64,000 nt of DNA from Salinibacterium hongtaonis (GCF_003065485.1 NZ_CP026951.1:1240001-1304000); one strand, 5' to 3'; numbered from the stretch's first letter, positions 1 through 7,977 are shown. Notes: a model not told the origin generated them from the letters alone. Translations and numbers: made by a program.

Positions 1-334
1 TGTATTCCTGCGCAAAGAAGCCGACCAAGACGATGGGAATGGTGCCGATGATGATCAGCCAGCCGAGGCGAACATCCGGGTCATTCTTGGGAATGCCCTC
101 TGCGGAGCGGAAGTGCCGAAACCACCGGCCGATGATGCGGGTGATGTCCTTCCAGAAGAAGATGACCACGGCAGCCTCGGTGCCGAGCTGCGTGATCGCC
201 GTGAAGGTGGCGCCGGGGTCGGTTGCTGAGGGCAGAACCTCGCCGACGATGCGCAGGTGCGCGCTGGACGAAATCGGCAGAAACTCGGTTAGACCCTGGA
301 TAAGGCCCAGGATGATCGCCTCGATAAAACTCAC
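1..334 (-). CDS. uppP: undecaprenyl-diphosphatase UppP/BacA, N-terminal part
   Basis: The first 111 residues of a membrane undecaprenyl pyrophosphate phosphatase are visible; the rest lies beyond the window edge. The enzyme recycles the lipid carrier of peptidoglycan synthesis and confers bacitracin tolerance. The family hallmarks are present: an E/Q-rich motif QGLTEFLP (residues 13-20) followed by the PISSSAH loop (20-26), and a second segment beginning [11 protein letters not shown]. The start is GTG with a good GAGGAG Shine-Dalgarno just upstream. It lies about 60 bp downstream of the M20 peptidase gene on the same strand and may be cotranscribed with it. Confidence 0.93.
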   Translation of the reverse strand, partial: MSFIEAIILGLIQGLTEFLPISSSAHLRIVGEVLPSATDPGATFTAITQLGTEAAVVIFFWKDITRIIGRWFRHFRSAEGIPKNDPDVRLGWLIIIGTIPIVLVGFFAQEY

Positions 335-394
335 GGGTCTCCTCAGTAGGTGGTGGCGCGGTCGGGAACGCTGAGAGCAGGCGGCCGGGCCGAA

Positions 395-1699
395 TCAGTA
401 TTCCAGCAACAGGTCGCGGAGAACCTGCCTGCCGAACACGAGCGCGTCGAGTGGCACGCGCTCGTCGACGCCGTGGAACATTCCGGGAAAGTCGAGATCG
501 GCAGGCAGCTTGAGCGGCGCGAACCCATAACCGCGAATGCCCAGCTTGCTGAGCGCCTTGTTGTCGGTGCCCGCCGCGAGAAAGTACGGCAAAACGGGGG
601 CTCCGGGGTCGTGCCGTTCGAGCGTTGCCTTGACGGCGTCGACGAGGGCTCCGTCGAACGTGGTCTCCGTGCCGATATCGCGAAACATCGTGACGACCTC
701 GATATCGGGGCCGACCGCATCCTGAATCGCCGCCATCACGGCATCCTCTTCGCCGGGGAACGCCCTAACGTCGATGAGCGCCTCTGCGGTGTCGGGGATA
801 ACGTTGTGCTTGTAGCCCGCTGTGAGCACGGTGGGGTTGGCGGTCGTGCGCAGCGACGCCTGGATCCAACTGGATGCGGTGCCCGTCGACAGCGCAAGTT
901 CTTCGGGACCAACGCGCTGAGGGTCGGTGCCCAGAATGCGCGCGATCTCCCCGAGAAGCTGCTCGGTTGTGTCGGTGAGGCGCACGGGCCATTCGAGCCG
1001 CCCGACGGCGGCAACCGCCTCGGCCAGGCGCGTCACCGCATTGTTTGTGATGATGCGGGAGCCGTGGGCTGCGGGGCCGCGGGCGACGAGCTTGGCCCAA
1101 ATGAGGGCCTTCTCCCCCGTTTGCAGCAGGTAAGCCCGCTGGTCGCCGACCGTGATTGAGTAGCCGCCAACCTCACTTATTGCCTCGGTCGCGCCGGCGA
1201 ACAGCTCAGGATGCTCGCGCACCAAATAGCCGGAGCCCAAGACTCCCCCGGCCTCCTCGTCGGCGAAGAAGGCAACAACGAGGTCGCGCGCTGGCCGCCT
1301 GCCCGAGCCGAGGATGTCGCCGAGGGCCGTGAGGATCATGGCATCCATGTTCTTCATGTCGACCGCGCCTCGGCCCCAGATCATGCCGTCCTTGATCACG
1401 CCAGCGAATGGGTCGACGCTCCAGTTCTCGGGAATCGCCGGAACCACATCGAGGTGCCCGTGGACGACAAGTGCCTCGTCGTGGCTCTCGCCTTCGACGC
1501 GGGCAACCACGCTCACCCTGCCGGGCTCGCTTTCGAACAACTGAGGGGTCAAGCCCAGGGCCGAGAGTTTCGCGGCAACGTATTCGGCCGCGTCAGCCTC
1601 GCCATTTGAGCGACCCTCTCCATAGTTGCTGGTGTCAAAACGGATCAGATCGCGGGTGATCAGGGCCGTCTCGTCGAGGTGTGCATCCGAGGTCATCAC
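395..1699 (-). CDS. M20/M25/M40 family metallopeptidase (dipeptidase/deacylase type)
   Basis: A 434-residue cytoplasmic zinc peptidase of the ArgE/DapE/ACY1/CPG2 family. The di-zinc site is recognisable: HGHLDVVP with His82 and Asp84, the bridging Asp114 in GRGAVDMKN, and the Glu148-Glu149 pair in FFADEEAGG. A dimerisation domain follows in the middle of the chain. Length is normal for the family. The substrate (dipeptide or N-acyl amino acid) cannot be told from sequence. The gene lies just upstream of uppP on the same strand; the region between its start and the tRNA gene is about 110 bp. Confidence 0.9.
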   Translation of the reverse strand: MMTSDAHLDETALITRDLIRFDTSNYGEGRSNGEADAAEYVAAKLSALGLTPQLFESEPGRVSVVARVEGESHDEALVVHGHLDVVPAIPENWSVDPFAGVIKDGMIWGRGAVDMKNMDAMILTALGDILGSGRRPARDLVVAFFADEEAGGVLGSGYLVREHPELFAGATEAISEVGGYSITVGDQRAYLLQTGEKALIWAKLVARGPAAHGSRIITNNAVTRLAEAVAAVGRLEWPVRLTDTTEQLLGEIARILGTDPQRVGPEELALSTGTASSWIQASLRTTANPTVLTAGYKHNVIPDTAEALIDVRAFPGEEDAVMAAIQDAVGPDIEVVTMFRDIGTETTFDGALVDAVKATLERHDPGAPVLPYFLAAGTDNKALSKLGIRGYGFAPLKLPADLDFPGMFHGVDERVPLDALVFGRQVLRDLLLEY

Positions 1700-1809
1700 T
1701 CAACGGTACTAGCCGCACGAGCGCGACTCGCCCGGGCGGCGGCGAGTGGACAAATGAGCCTCTCCAGTCGTGCTAAAGTTTTACCTCGTTGCCACAAGCA
1801 ACACATCCA

Positions 1810-1894
1810 GTCCGGATGGCGGAAATGGTAGACGCGCTAGCTTGAGGTGCTAGTGCCCGTATAGGGCGTGGGGGTTCAAGTCCCCCTTCGGACA
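1810..1894 (+). tRNA. tRNA-Leu (anticodon GAG)
   Basis: An 85-nt class II tRNA. The acceptor stem pairs GTCCGGA with TTCGGAC and is followed by discriminator A. The anticodon stem CTAGC/GCTAG carries loop TTGAGGT, so the anticodon is GAG. A long variable arm (GCCC...GGGC) and a GGGGG/CCCCC T-stem with loop TTCAAGT follow. CCA is not encoded. The tRNA marks the edge between core genes and an accessory-looking stretch. Confidence 0.96.
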
Positions 1895-1937
1895 CAGAGA
1901 GTACTTCGGACAATCTACGCAGATTGTTCAGAGAATT

Positions 1938-1976
1938 GGGCCGGTACGCAGAGAAATCTGGGTACCGGCCCTTTTT
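1938..1976 (+). terminator. Rho-independent terminator after tRNA-Leu
   Basis: A 10-bp perfect stem GGGCCGGTAC/GTACCGGCCC with a 14-nt loop, followed by five T residues on the plus strand. It is placed to end the tRNA transcript. A smaller hairpin (ACAATCT/AGATTGT, 1910-1927) sits just before it without a T-run. Confidence 0.88.
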
Positions 1977-1991
1977 CATGCCCATTGGGCG

Positions 1992-2126
1992 CTAGGCACA
2001 CCATAGAACGAGCGGTGCCGGCGAATGCGGCTTGTATTTCACACTGAGTTCTTCTGAGATCAACGCGTCACAAATATCCTGAATCGCCGCTTGGATGTGG
2101 GAGCGCTCGCGCAAAAGCTCAGTCAT
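1992..2126 (-). CDS. possible small ORF (44 aa), unsupported
   Basis: The stretch 1977-2265 holds no recognised gene. The only candidate is a 44-residue reading frame beginning MTELLRERSHIQ, with a helical acidic middle and an ending rich in Pro and hydrophobics. The frame continues upstream into the end of the neighbouring membrane-protein gene, where it is just an overlap frame. No clear ribosome binding site is seen. It could be a real small protein or chance. Confidence 0.22.
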   Translation of the reverse strand: MTELLRERSHIQAAIQDICDALISEELSVKYKPHSPAPLVLWCA

Positions 2127-2265
2127 CGTGTCGCCAACTCTGAAGTTATGGTGGCGCGGGGCCATTCCGGTCAGCCACTGTACTCCTAGAGCAACGGGGC
2201 TCGCTTGTTGCCGCCGTCTGAATCGGTCGTCGTAGCGGGCCGCCCTGTCAGCGGGTGTGAGCGGG

Positions 2266-2949
2266 TTATTCGCCGAGTCGCGCAGCCTTGCGTTCCTGGT
2301 TCTCCATGAGCTGTTGACGCCACCCTGGTGAGAGGACCTGCGGTGGGAGGCGTGTGGCAATGAGGTTCCAGGCCAGAACAAGAGCGACAGCCAGGTATGT
2401 GGTCCATACCCAGGTGTCTATTGCTGCTGCGATCTCCGCCTGCGAGTGCAGGATTGAGTTGCTGCCACGGTCTTCGAGGGCGGGGCGGAGAACCCCTTCG
2501 AGCCCGAGGACTGCGGAGCCGACGAGTATCGCCGATGCTCCCAGCCCCTTCCACCATCTGGGCGCTCCCCGTCTGATCAGCGCGAAGGAGGGGTAGTGGT
2601 GGAGTGTGCGCCCTGGCTTCCCGTAGGTGAGCAGGCCCGCTCCGAGCAGGATGAGGATTTCCGTTGCGAAAATCACATCCCGCCCCGAGCCGAACTTGTA
2701 ACGGGACCAGAGTGGAGCGTGGGCGGCGATCAGCCAGAAGAACGCCGCGCAATATACGATCCCTGTCCCCGCCGCTGCAATGCGGGCCGCACGCCGACGT
2801 CGGTAGTCGCTGTAAGCGCCCTTTGCTGATTGCCAGCCGGTGGATAGTGGTGAATGGCAGGTGAAGCAGAGCGCTTCCCCCTGCTCAAATGGCGCCTCGC
2901 ACGACGGGCAGCTCAACAGCGTGCGAGAGTTCGTCATGCGAGGCGTCAC
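2266..2949 (-). CDS. zinc-ribbon membrane protein with four TM segments, unknown function
   Basis: Not recognised as a named family. The N-terminus has a zinc-ribbon-like pair of knuckles, CPSC (residues 14-17) and CFTC (28-31), then about four hydrophobic segments (roughly 58-77, 92-108, 136-154 and 180-201) and a short charged C-tail. Such proteins are usually small integral membrane proteins with a cytosolic zinc knuckle. The GTG start lies 4 nt after the stop of the upstream secreted-protein gene, so the two are probably one operon; an ATG at 2937 is an alternative start. Confidence 0.68.
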   Translation of the reverse strand: MTPRMTNSRTLLSCPSCEAPFEQGEALCFTCHSPLSTGWQSAKGAYSDYRRRRAARIAAAGTGIVYCAAFFWLIAAHAPLWSRYKFGSGRDVIFATEILILLGAGLLTYGKPGRTLHHYPSFALIRRGAPRWWKGLGASAILVGSAVLGLEGVLRPALEDRGSNSILHSQAEIAAAIDTWVWTTYLAVALVLAWNLIATRLPPQVLSPGWRQQLMENQERKAARLGE

Positions 2950-2953
2950 GGCG

Positions 2954-3937
2954 TCACATGCCGAGATAGCGCATCATCCTGCCACTCACTCGGCTGTTCG
3001 ATGTGTAGATCAGGGACGACCATGCCGCGTAGTTGATGATCGTGGCACCGAGCATCGTATACACAGGGAGTACGGCGAGCCCGATGCCCACCACGGGAAG
3101 GACGATCGACGGCGCCAGCAAGGCGGCGGCAACCCCCGTTGCAGCCGCCGCATACGTGGTTGGCATGTCAGGAGAGAGCGAGGCCTCCAGATCTGCGATC
3201 GCCTGCTCAGCGGTGTCTCCGTTCTGGTGCGAGACGACAAGTTGATCGGCGAGGCCCAGAGCTGCGTTAGCCGAAAAGGTGAAGTCGGCAGCCTCGGTCA
3301 GGAACGCCGCCGCGTCGGCGACCTTGCTAATGTTGCGCGTCAAGTTGGGCGAACCCTGGAGTACACCTGCAGCTGAAACGGCGTCACCAAAAGTCGTAAC
3401 CGCGCTCGTGAGGTTCATCGTGGCGAGGAACTGGTCATATGCGTTCCGATCGCTGCTGGTGATCCATGCACTGTATCTTGGGGCCTCGGAGTTGTGGTTG
3501 CACGTAGTCCCGACGTGGCTCGGCGACATGTCGATGTAGTGCGACAAGTACATGTACATCGTTTCCTGCGCCGGCGTCCGAGCGTTGCTGTCCCGGGCGG
3601 AGTTTACGGCGGCGATCTGAGCTGCGTACGCTGCCCGTCCACCCGGGGTGCACGCGGTACCCGGTGCGGGCGTCGGCTCGGCCATGTCTGCCAGCGCGAG
3701 GTCGGCCACCTCGTCGAAGAACGCCGCGTCGGCCTGGTCGACATGGATGTAGTTGCCGGGCGCGATACCGAAGTCCTGCATGGCGGCGGCGGCTCTTGCC
3801 GATGCGTCGAGGATTTCGCTGCTGGTGTGCGCTGTGTTCACTGTCTGCGGGGCTTCGGTGGCCGCCGCAGGCTGGACTGTAGCCAGTGACACGGCGAGCC
3901 CAATTCCGAGCGCCGTTACTGATTTCATGCCTTTCAC
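2954..3937 (-). CDS. secreted protein of unknown function with hydrophobic C-terminus
   Basis: About 327 residues. A Sec signal peptide is clear (KSVTALGIGLAVSLATV then an AAA-type cleavage region). The middle is Ala/Asp/Thr rich with two cysteines (GTACTPGG and GTTCNHNS). The C-terminal third has long hydrophobic stretches that could form a transmembrane hairpin. No catalytic motif or known family is recognised. GTG at 3937 is preferred because AAGGGCGG lies 7 nt upstream; TTG at 3952 and ATG at 3928 are alternatives. It appears to lead an operon with the zinc-ribbon membrane protein. Confidence 0.66.
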   Translation of the reverse strand: MKGMKSVTALGIGLAVSLATVQPAAATEAPQTVNTAHTSSEILDASARAAAAMQDFGIAPGNYIHVDQADAAFFDEVADLALADMAEPTPAPGTACTPGGRAAYAAQIAAVNSARDSNARTPAQETMYMYLSHYIDMSPSHVGTTCNHNSEAPRYSAWITSSDRNAYDQFLATMNLTSAVTTFGDAVSAAGVLQGSPNLTRNISKVADAAAFLTEAADFTFSANAALGLADQLVVSHQNGDTAEQAIADLEASLSPDMPTTYAAAATGVAAALLAPSIVLPVVGIGLAVLPVYTMLGATIINYAAWSSLIYTSNSRVSGRMMRYLGM

Positions 3938-4006
3938 GATGCCGCCCTTCAAGTGAGTGAGTCATGCTCTTGTTCGCACCCTATCGACGCGGAGTCAGAT
4001 CCGTCT

Positions 4007-4022
4007 GCCCCCCATGGGGGGC
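4007..4022. repeat. 16-bp perfect GC palindrome
   Basis: GCCCCCCATGGGGGGC is a perfect palindrome about 70 bp upstream of the secreted-protein start (minus strand). It may be an operator for that gene or a simple cruciform. No T-run follows on either strand, so it is not a typical terminator. Confidence 0.45.
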
Positions 4023-4090
4023 GTCCGAGACGCATGCGGGCTTTCGTCGTCCTGGATCACCCGGCTTGCGGCGGCCAGCCGGGCAAGCAG

Positions 4091-4114
4091 AAGGCCCCGA
4101 TTTCTCGGGGCCTT
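4091..4114 (-). terminator. hairpin terminator downstream of the lipoprotein gene
   Basis: Perfect 10-bp stem AAGGCCCCGA/TCGGGGCCTT with a 4-nt loop. It lies 11 bp past the lipoprotein stop codon on the minus strand. The T-tract is weak (CTTCTGCTTG). Confidence 0.7.
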
Positions 4115-4124
4115 CTCAGGTAGA

Positions 4125-4733
4125 TCATCCGATAGAGAACGGTATGTTCGGCCAATGTCGAAATGACGACTCGGCTCCACAGTCGATTAGCTCCGCAGGA
4201 TCAAGATCGGGATCGTCTTGAAAATCCAAGAAGTTCCGCTCGTTTCCTGTCACTGCGTTGCCTAGCCGTACCAAGCACTCCCTGGTTTCCGTGAGAATGA
4301 CTGGATCGCTGATCGGATCAAACTGATTGATGTACGCGAGCTCGATCAGGTCACGCTCCAGGGCGCAAGCGCTCACCTCCGGCGAGAACTCGGACTCTGG
4401 GGAGCCCCAGTACTCGTACGGTGAGTAGATTCGGTGACCGTTGATCGGGTCCTCCACCCGACCCGTAAACTTTCGGTCATGTTCCGATGCACACTCTTCG
4501 TACCTGCCCAGGGTTGACTCATACTCCTCGACAGTAATTTCCCCATCCTCAAGGATGGCGATCGCGGCCTCTGAATTGGCAGCTTCCGCGGCGACCCGCG
4601 CCCCGGCAACTGTCATGAGGTCAGCGCCGATCACCGAGCCGTCATTGGTCGAGCAACCAGCCATCAATGTGCCAAGGACGACGGCGATGGCGGCGCTCCC
4701 AGCGCCTCGTCCGAGGGTGCGGATACCTGCCAC
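4125..4733 (-). CDS. putative lipoprotein, partner of the secreted peptide
   Basis: About 202 residues. The N-terminus has a short basic region, a hydrophobic core and a lipobox ending LMAGC, so the mature protein is expected to be lipid-anchored outside the membrane. The mature part is acidic and holds five further cysteines, suggestive of disulfides. No family is recognised. The frame stays open to 4922, but that extension overlaps the upstream secreted-peptide gene; GTG at 4733 lies 7 nt after that gene's stop and is the likely start. The tight spacing suggests cotranscription, and an immunity or sensing role for the small secreted protein is possible (inference). Confidence 0.68.
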   Translation of the reverse strand: MAGIRTLGRGAGSAAIAVVLGTLMAGCSTNDGSVIGADLMTVAGARVAAEAANSEAAIAILEDGEITVEEYESTLGRYEECASEHDRKFTGRVEDPINGHRIYSPYEYWGSPESEFSPEVSACALERDLIELAYINQFDPISDPVILTETRECLVRLGNAVTGNERNFLDFQDDPDLDPAELIDCGAESSFRHWPNIPFSIG

Positions 4734-4740
4734 TATCCGC

Positions 4741-5121
4741 TTACGATCTCCAGCTCTGGCTGCCAATGGTCCCCGTGTGCAGGCCACCCACAAATTGCGC
4801 AACTGAAGTCGGGTGGATGTAGGAAACTGTTCCACTGGTGGCGCAGCGCAGCGATCCCGTGACCGGCGTATATGACGAACTATGCGCGATCTGCACGCAT
4901 CGCTGCGACGAGGCTCCATCAAAGCTCATAGTTAAACCCGAGGCCTGATAGCCGTTTGTGAAGAAACTTGAGCCGCCGTACACCCCGTTCGGAGACTGCT
5001 GCACCCCGAACGCAGTGGCCTGCATTGGCGCTGCGACTGACAATGCTGTGGCAAGCGCGATGAACAAAGCTGCAAAGAGCGCCTTGCGGCCACGCAAAGT
5101 TGTTGTTGTTGTTGTTGTCAT
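4741..5121 (-). CDS. small secreted protein/peptide precursor (126 aa) with poly-Thr N-terminus
   Basis: The precursor starts with Met and seven Thr, then LRGRK and a hydrophobic signal segment ending in an ATA-type cleavage site near residue 37. The mature part, about 90 residues, is rich in Ser, Gly and Thr, with two cysteines (75 and 93) that could form one disulfide. Its size and layout resemble secreted bacteriocin-like or signalling peptides, but it is not matched to a known family. The gene is divergent from a three-gene ABC export cluster and is followed by a lipoprotein gene 7 nt downstream. A GGGGGAA Shine-Dalgarno precedes the ATG. Confidence 0.7.
   Translation of the reverse strand: MTTTTTTTLRGRKALFAALFIALATALSVAAPMQATAFGVQQSPNGVYGGSSFFTNGYQASGLTMSFDGASSQRCVQIAHSSSYTPVTGSLRCATSGTVSYIHPTSVAQFVGGLHTGTIGSQSWRS
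5098..5118. repeat. ACA trinucleotide repeat coding for poly-Thr
   Basis: Six ACA codons plus one ACT directly after the start codon of the secreted-peptide gene (minus strand). This trinucleotide microsatellite could change length by slippage without shifting frame. It is AT-rich compared with the rest of the window. Confidence 0.85.
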
Positions 5122-5145
5122 TACCGTTCCCCCACGAAAAAAATG

Positions 5146-5169
5146 AACGAATGCTCGTTACTATACGAG
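5146..5169. promoter_or_regulatory. overlapping inverted repeats in the divergent promoter of the peptide/exporter cassette
   Basis: Two interleaved inverted repeats lie in the 61-bp gap between the divergent peptide and adaptor genes: AACGA-ATGC-TCGTT (5146-5159) and CTCGT-TACTAT-ACGAG (5154-5169). The first resembles operator half-sites of TetR-family regulators. A single regulator bound here could control both directions. No regulator gene is adjacent. Confidence 0.55.
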
Positions 5170-5182
5170 TTAGGGGGAACAA

Positions 5183-6295
5183 ATGGGCCAAACGAAGAAA
5201 TATCGACTTCTGCCTGTCGTGGGCCTGCTCACATGGGTGCTGCTTCCGCTTGTCATGGTCGCCGGACTAAGTGGAGTGAGCCGCTCTCTCACTTTGGACG
5301 ACGACAAAGTGGAGGTGTGGGTTCCGGTCGGGGCCGCCGACCAGGACATTGACCGCGGCGTGGACGTGATCCTGCAATGGAGCCCGACCGTCGACATCGT
5401 CTCCCCCGCGTGGTCCGGAGTTGTTCAGCGCGTCAACGTCACCGGCGGGGCATCGCTCTCTAGCGGCCACTCAATTGCGTTGGTCGATGGTGTTACCCGT
5501 ATCGCTGCACACACAAGCATTCCGTTCCATCGCCAAATCGATTCGGGACTGCGCGGCGAGGATGTGCGGGCATTGAACGAAATGCTTCGGCAACTTGGAC
5601 ATTCGCATGCTCCCGACGACGCCGCTACCTGGCAAACCACGCGGGGCATCCGTCAGCTTGGGGCGGCGCTGGGAGCCGGCTCGTCGGTCAATTCGTTCGA
5701 CCCGGCATGGATCGTCTATCTGCCATATGAAGGCTACGTTGTGGGTTCAGTGCAACTAGCGGTCGGAAAGCCCGCTCCGGCTCCTGGCGAAACGATTCTC
5801 GGCGGTACCGCCCGTATTACCTCAGCGGAGTTAGTCACCCGAGACAGCGTTGCCATCCCTCCATCATCCCCCTCGGAACAGCCCGGAGCGGCGACGCGCC
5901 CAACACGCATTGAGATTGCAAACGAGGCCAGGGTGACGGCAGACCCGGAAGAAGCCTTCCAAATTGCCGGCGTTACCTATGAACTGGACGAGACACGCAG
6001 CAGGCTCGCAGTCGTCTCACTGCCCGGGGTGGAGGGTGTGATAGCCGCAGACCAGGTCGTGGTGCGCGGGCAGTTGGTGAGACAAGCACTAGATGGAGAC
6101 GTTGAAGTCCCCAGCGCAGGGATCGTGACAGACGCCACCGGAGCACAATGCGTCCGAGTGGACCCCGACAAGCCACGCTGGGTTGCGGTGGACATCAGGG
6201 CAAGCCGCGACGGCCTCGCCGTGGTGTCCGGATCATTGAGCATCGGCGAAAAACTCCAGGTTGGGGCAACCGTGGAGCCGACCAAGTGCTCCTGA
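5183..6295 (+). CDS. membrane-anchored ABC-export adaptor with peptidoglycan-binding-like domain
   Basis: A 370-residue protein with one N-terminal membrane anchor (about 9-30). A lipoyl-like hairpin region (about 60-105, SGVVQRVNVTGGASL) is followed by a peptidoglycan-binding-1-like stretch (about 121-165, LRGEDVRALNEMLRQLG) and a beta-rich adaptor C-terminus. This layout is that of periplasmic-adaptor-like subunits found with MacB-type ABC exporters in actinobacteria. The ATPase start codon lies inside the last codons of this gene, so translation is probably coupled. An AGGGGGA Shine-Dalgarno precedes the ATG. Confidence 0.78.
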   Translation: MGQTKKYRLLPVVGLLTWVLLPLVMVAGLSGVSRSLTLDDDKVEVWVPVGAADQDIDRGVDVILQWSPTVDIVSPAWSGVVQRVNVTGGASLSSGHSIALVDGVTRIAAHTSIPFHRQIDSGLRGEDVRALNEMLRQLGHSHAPDDAATWQTTRGIRQLGAALGAGSSVNSFDPAWIVYLPYEGYVVGSVQLAVGKPAPAPGETILGGTARITSAELVTRDSVAIPPSSPSEQPGAATRPTRIEIANEARVTADPEEAFQIAGVTYELDETRSRLAVVSLPGVEGVIAADQVVVRGQLVRQALDGDVEVPSAGIVTDATGAQCVRVDPDKPRWVAVDIRASRDGLAVVSGSLSIGEKLQVGATVEPTKCS

Positions 6296-6891
6296 CTGTC
6301 GAGGGATTGGGCAAGTCCATCGGATCGCGGTCTCTGTTTATGAACCTGACATTCACCGTGGAGGCTGGGCAGTCGTTGGCGATTGTCGGCCCGTCCGGTT
6401 CGGGAAAATCCACTCTCCTCTCGATCATCGCGGGGTTCACTGACCCCAGCAGCGGCGAACTGCGATTTGACGGGTCCCGCGGGCACATCGAGTGGGCTCC
6501 GCAGGCTTCGCCGTTGCTGTCACGGCGAACCGCGCTCGATAACGTGATGCTGCCGACGCTCATCCGCGGGGCTGACCCCGGAGCGGCGAGGATGCATGCC
6601 TCCAAGACCTTGGACGATCTTGGGCTCGGCGCATTCGCTCACACTCCGGTGTATCGACTTAGTGGAGGCGAACGTCAGCGCGTTGGCGTGGCTAGAGCAG
6701 TGGTGTCGAGGCCACGAATGCTCTTGGCGGACGAACCCACAGCCTCCCTCGATCCATACTCGCGAACGGCCGTTATCCAGACGCTTCGGCGCTGCACCCA
6801 GGAGGGTACCGCCGTCATCATCGCCACCCACGATCCAATCGTTGCGGAGCAATGCGACACAAGGCTGGATCTCCAATTGGACATGCCATGA
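6286..6891 (+). CDS. ABC transporter ATPase (MacB/LolD-like)
   Basis: A 201-residue single nucleotide-binding domain. Walker A is GPSGSGKST (35-43), the signature motif is LSGGERQRVGVARA, Walker B with catalytic Glu is MLLADEPTASLD, and the switch His is in IIATHDP. The real start is taken as GTG at 6286 (MLLTVEGLG), because the open frame further upstream only overlaps the adaptor gene and has no domain content. It overlaps the adaptor by 10 nt and the permease by 4 nt (ATGA). It should power export of a substrate from the membrane or cell surface. Confidence 0.9.
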   Translation: MLLTVEGLGKSIGSRSLFMNLTFTVEAGQSLAIVGPSGSGKSTLLSIIAGFTDPSSGELRFDGSRGHIEWAPQASPLLSRRTALDNVMLPTLIRGADPGAARMHASKTLDDLGLGAFAHTPVYRLSGGERQRVGVARAVVSRPRMLLADEPTASLDPYSRTAVIQTLRRCTQEGTAVIIATHDPIVAEQCDTRLDLQLDMP

Positions 6892-7952
6892 TGGTCATGC
6901 CTCTTCCCATCTCCGAGGCTCTAGCCAACCTCCGAGCCTCCCTGGGCTTCGGGCTGATCCTGTTTTTCGTCTCGCTCCTTGCCGGTGGAGGAATCGCCGC
7001 CGCGAGCACGCTCGAAGCAGGAAGCTACGCACACAAATGGCACCAACAAGTGCAGACCGGCCGCTTCGTTTTCACCATTGCATCCGCCACATCGGCAACA
7101 TTGGATGCGTCACGCTGCGATGCCCTCAACTCCATCTCCGGCGTCAGCGCCGCGGGGGCAATCACTTCTGAGCGAGACATTGAGTTCCCGCAAACCGGTA
7201 ATCAGACGTGGCGAGAAAGTACCGTCACTCCAAGGTTTCCCGCCGCCGCATGGAACGACGGGCCGCCTCCTTTTTCGGGAAGCAATGCCATTTTTCCCAA
7301 CGAGTTGGCCGACCTGCTGAGCGCCGTCCCTGGATCGCGGTTCACAGTCGTGGACAAGGCCACCGGAGCCGAATCGTCAACCCGCGTCGAATGGACTTCG
7401 GAGCACCGGTCGCGAATTGACGGCATCAACCGGAACGTGATTCGCCTCGGAGAACCTTCCGGAGCCACAAAGATCTGCTACGTCTCCACTGAACCGGCCG
7501 CGTTTCTCGACGTCGGCTCGGCAGCGCGAGGGTGGTTCGGTGAGCCTGTTCAGGTGTCGGAGCTCGGCCAACAAACCGACGGAGCAGGTCTATCGATCGC
7601 CCCGGCACGTCTAATGGACTGGGGATGGGTCGCTGTCGCTGCAGCAGTTCTCCTGTTGGCGAGCTCATGGTGGTTCGCCCGCCGAGCAGACCTCGCTCTA
7701 TACCGTTTGCTTGGCATGGCGACGGCAGACTTTCTCAGAATGATGACCACGGAATGTGCCCTGTTGGTGTTGGCGCCGACGGCACTCGGCGCGGCGTTCG
7801 CACTCCTCGTTCTTCGTCCAACCGATGCCTACGTCATCGCATCAGTCGGCTTGGATCTCCTGCGATACATGGTGATTCTTTGTTCACTTCCACTGATTGC
7901 CCTCCTGCTGGGACGGCGCAGCAACACCGTCAGGACCCTCAGCGGCTACTAG
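6888..7952 (+). CDS. FtsX-like ABC permease
   Basis: About 354 residues with the MacB/FtsX layout: one N-terminal TM segment (about 20-38), an external domain of about 200 residues, then three TM segments near the C-terminus. The start ATG overlaps the ATPase stop by 4 nt, which indicates one operon of adaptor, ATPase and permease. MacB-type exporters move peptides, lipoproteins or antibiotics across the outer face rather than pumping from cytosol. With the divergent secreted peptide and lipoprotein, export of, or resistance to, that peptide is plausible (inference). Confidence 0.82.
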   Translation: MMVMPLPISEALANLRASLGFGLILFFVSLLAGGGIAAASTLEAGSYAHKWHQQVQTGRFVFTIASATSATLDASRCDALNSISGVSAAGAITSERDIEFPQTGNQTWRESTVTPRFPAAAWNDGPPPFSGSNAIFPNELADLLSAVPGSRFTVVDKATGAESSTRVEWTSEHRSRIDGINRNVIRLGEPSGATKICYVSTEPAAFLDVGSAARGWFGEPVQVSELGQQTDGAGLSIAPARLMDWGWVAVAAAVLLLASSWWFARRADLALYRLLGMATADFLRMMTTECALLVLAPTALGAAFALLVLRPTDAYVIASVGLDLLRYMVILCSLPLIALLLGRRSNTVRTLSGY

Positions 7953-7977
7953 GCCTCGTAGCCCCTGTCCTCTTGGC

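Noticed and set aside
1810-1894. Attachment site for an integrated element at tRNA-Leu
   Set aside because: No copy of the tRNA 3' end was found elsewhere in the window and no integrase or phage gene is present, so only the accessory character of the neighbouring DNA remains as a hint.
4734-4922. Upstream extension of the lipoprotein frame
   Set aside because: Lies inside the secreted-peptide gene in another frame; it would put about 63 basic residues before the signal peptide.
6148-6285. N-terminal extension of the ABC ATPase (46 codons)
   Set aside because: Overlaps the adaptor gene out of frame and encodes Arg/Gly-rich sequence without a fold. GTG at 6286 gives a normal-length ATPase.
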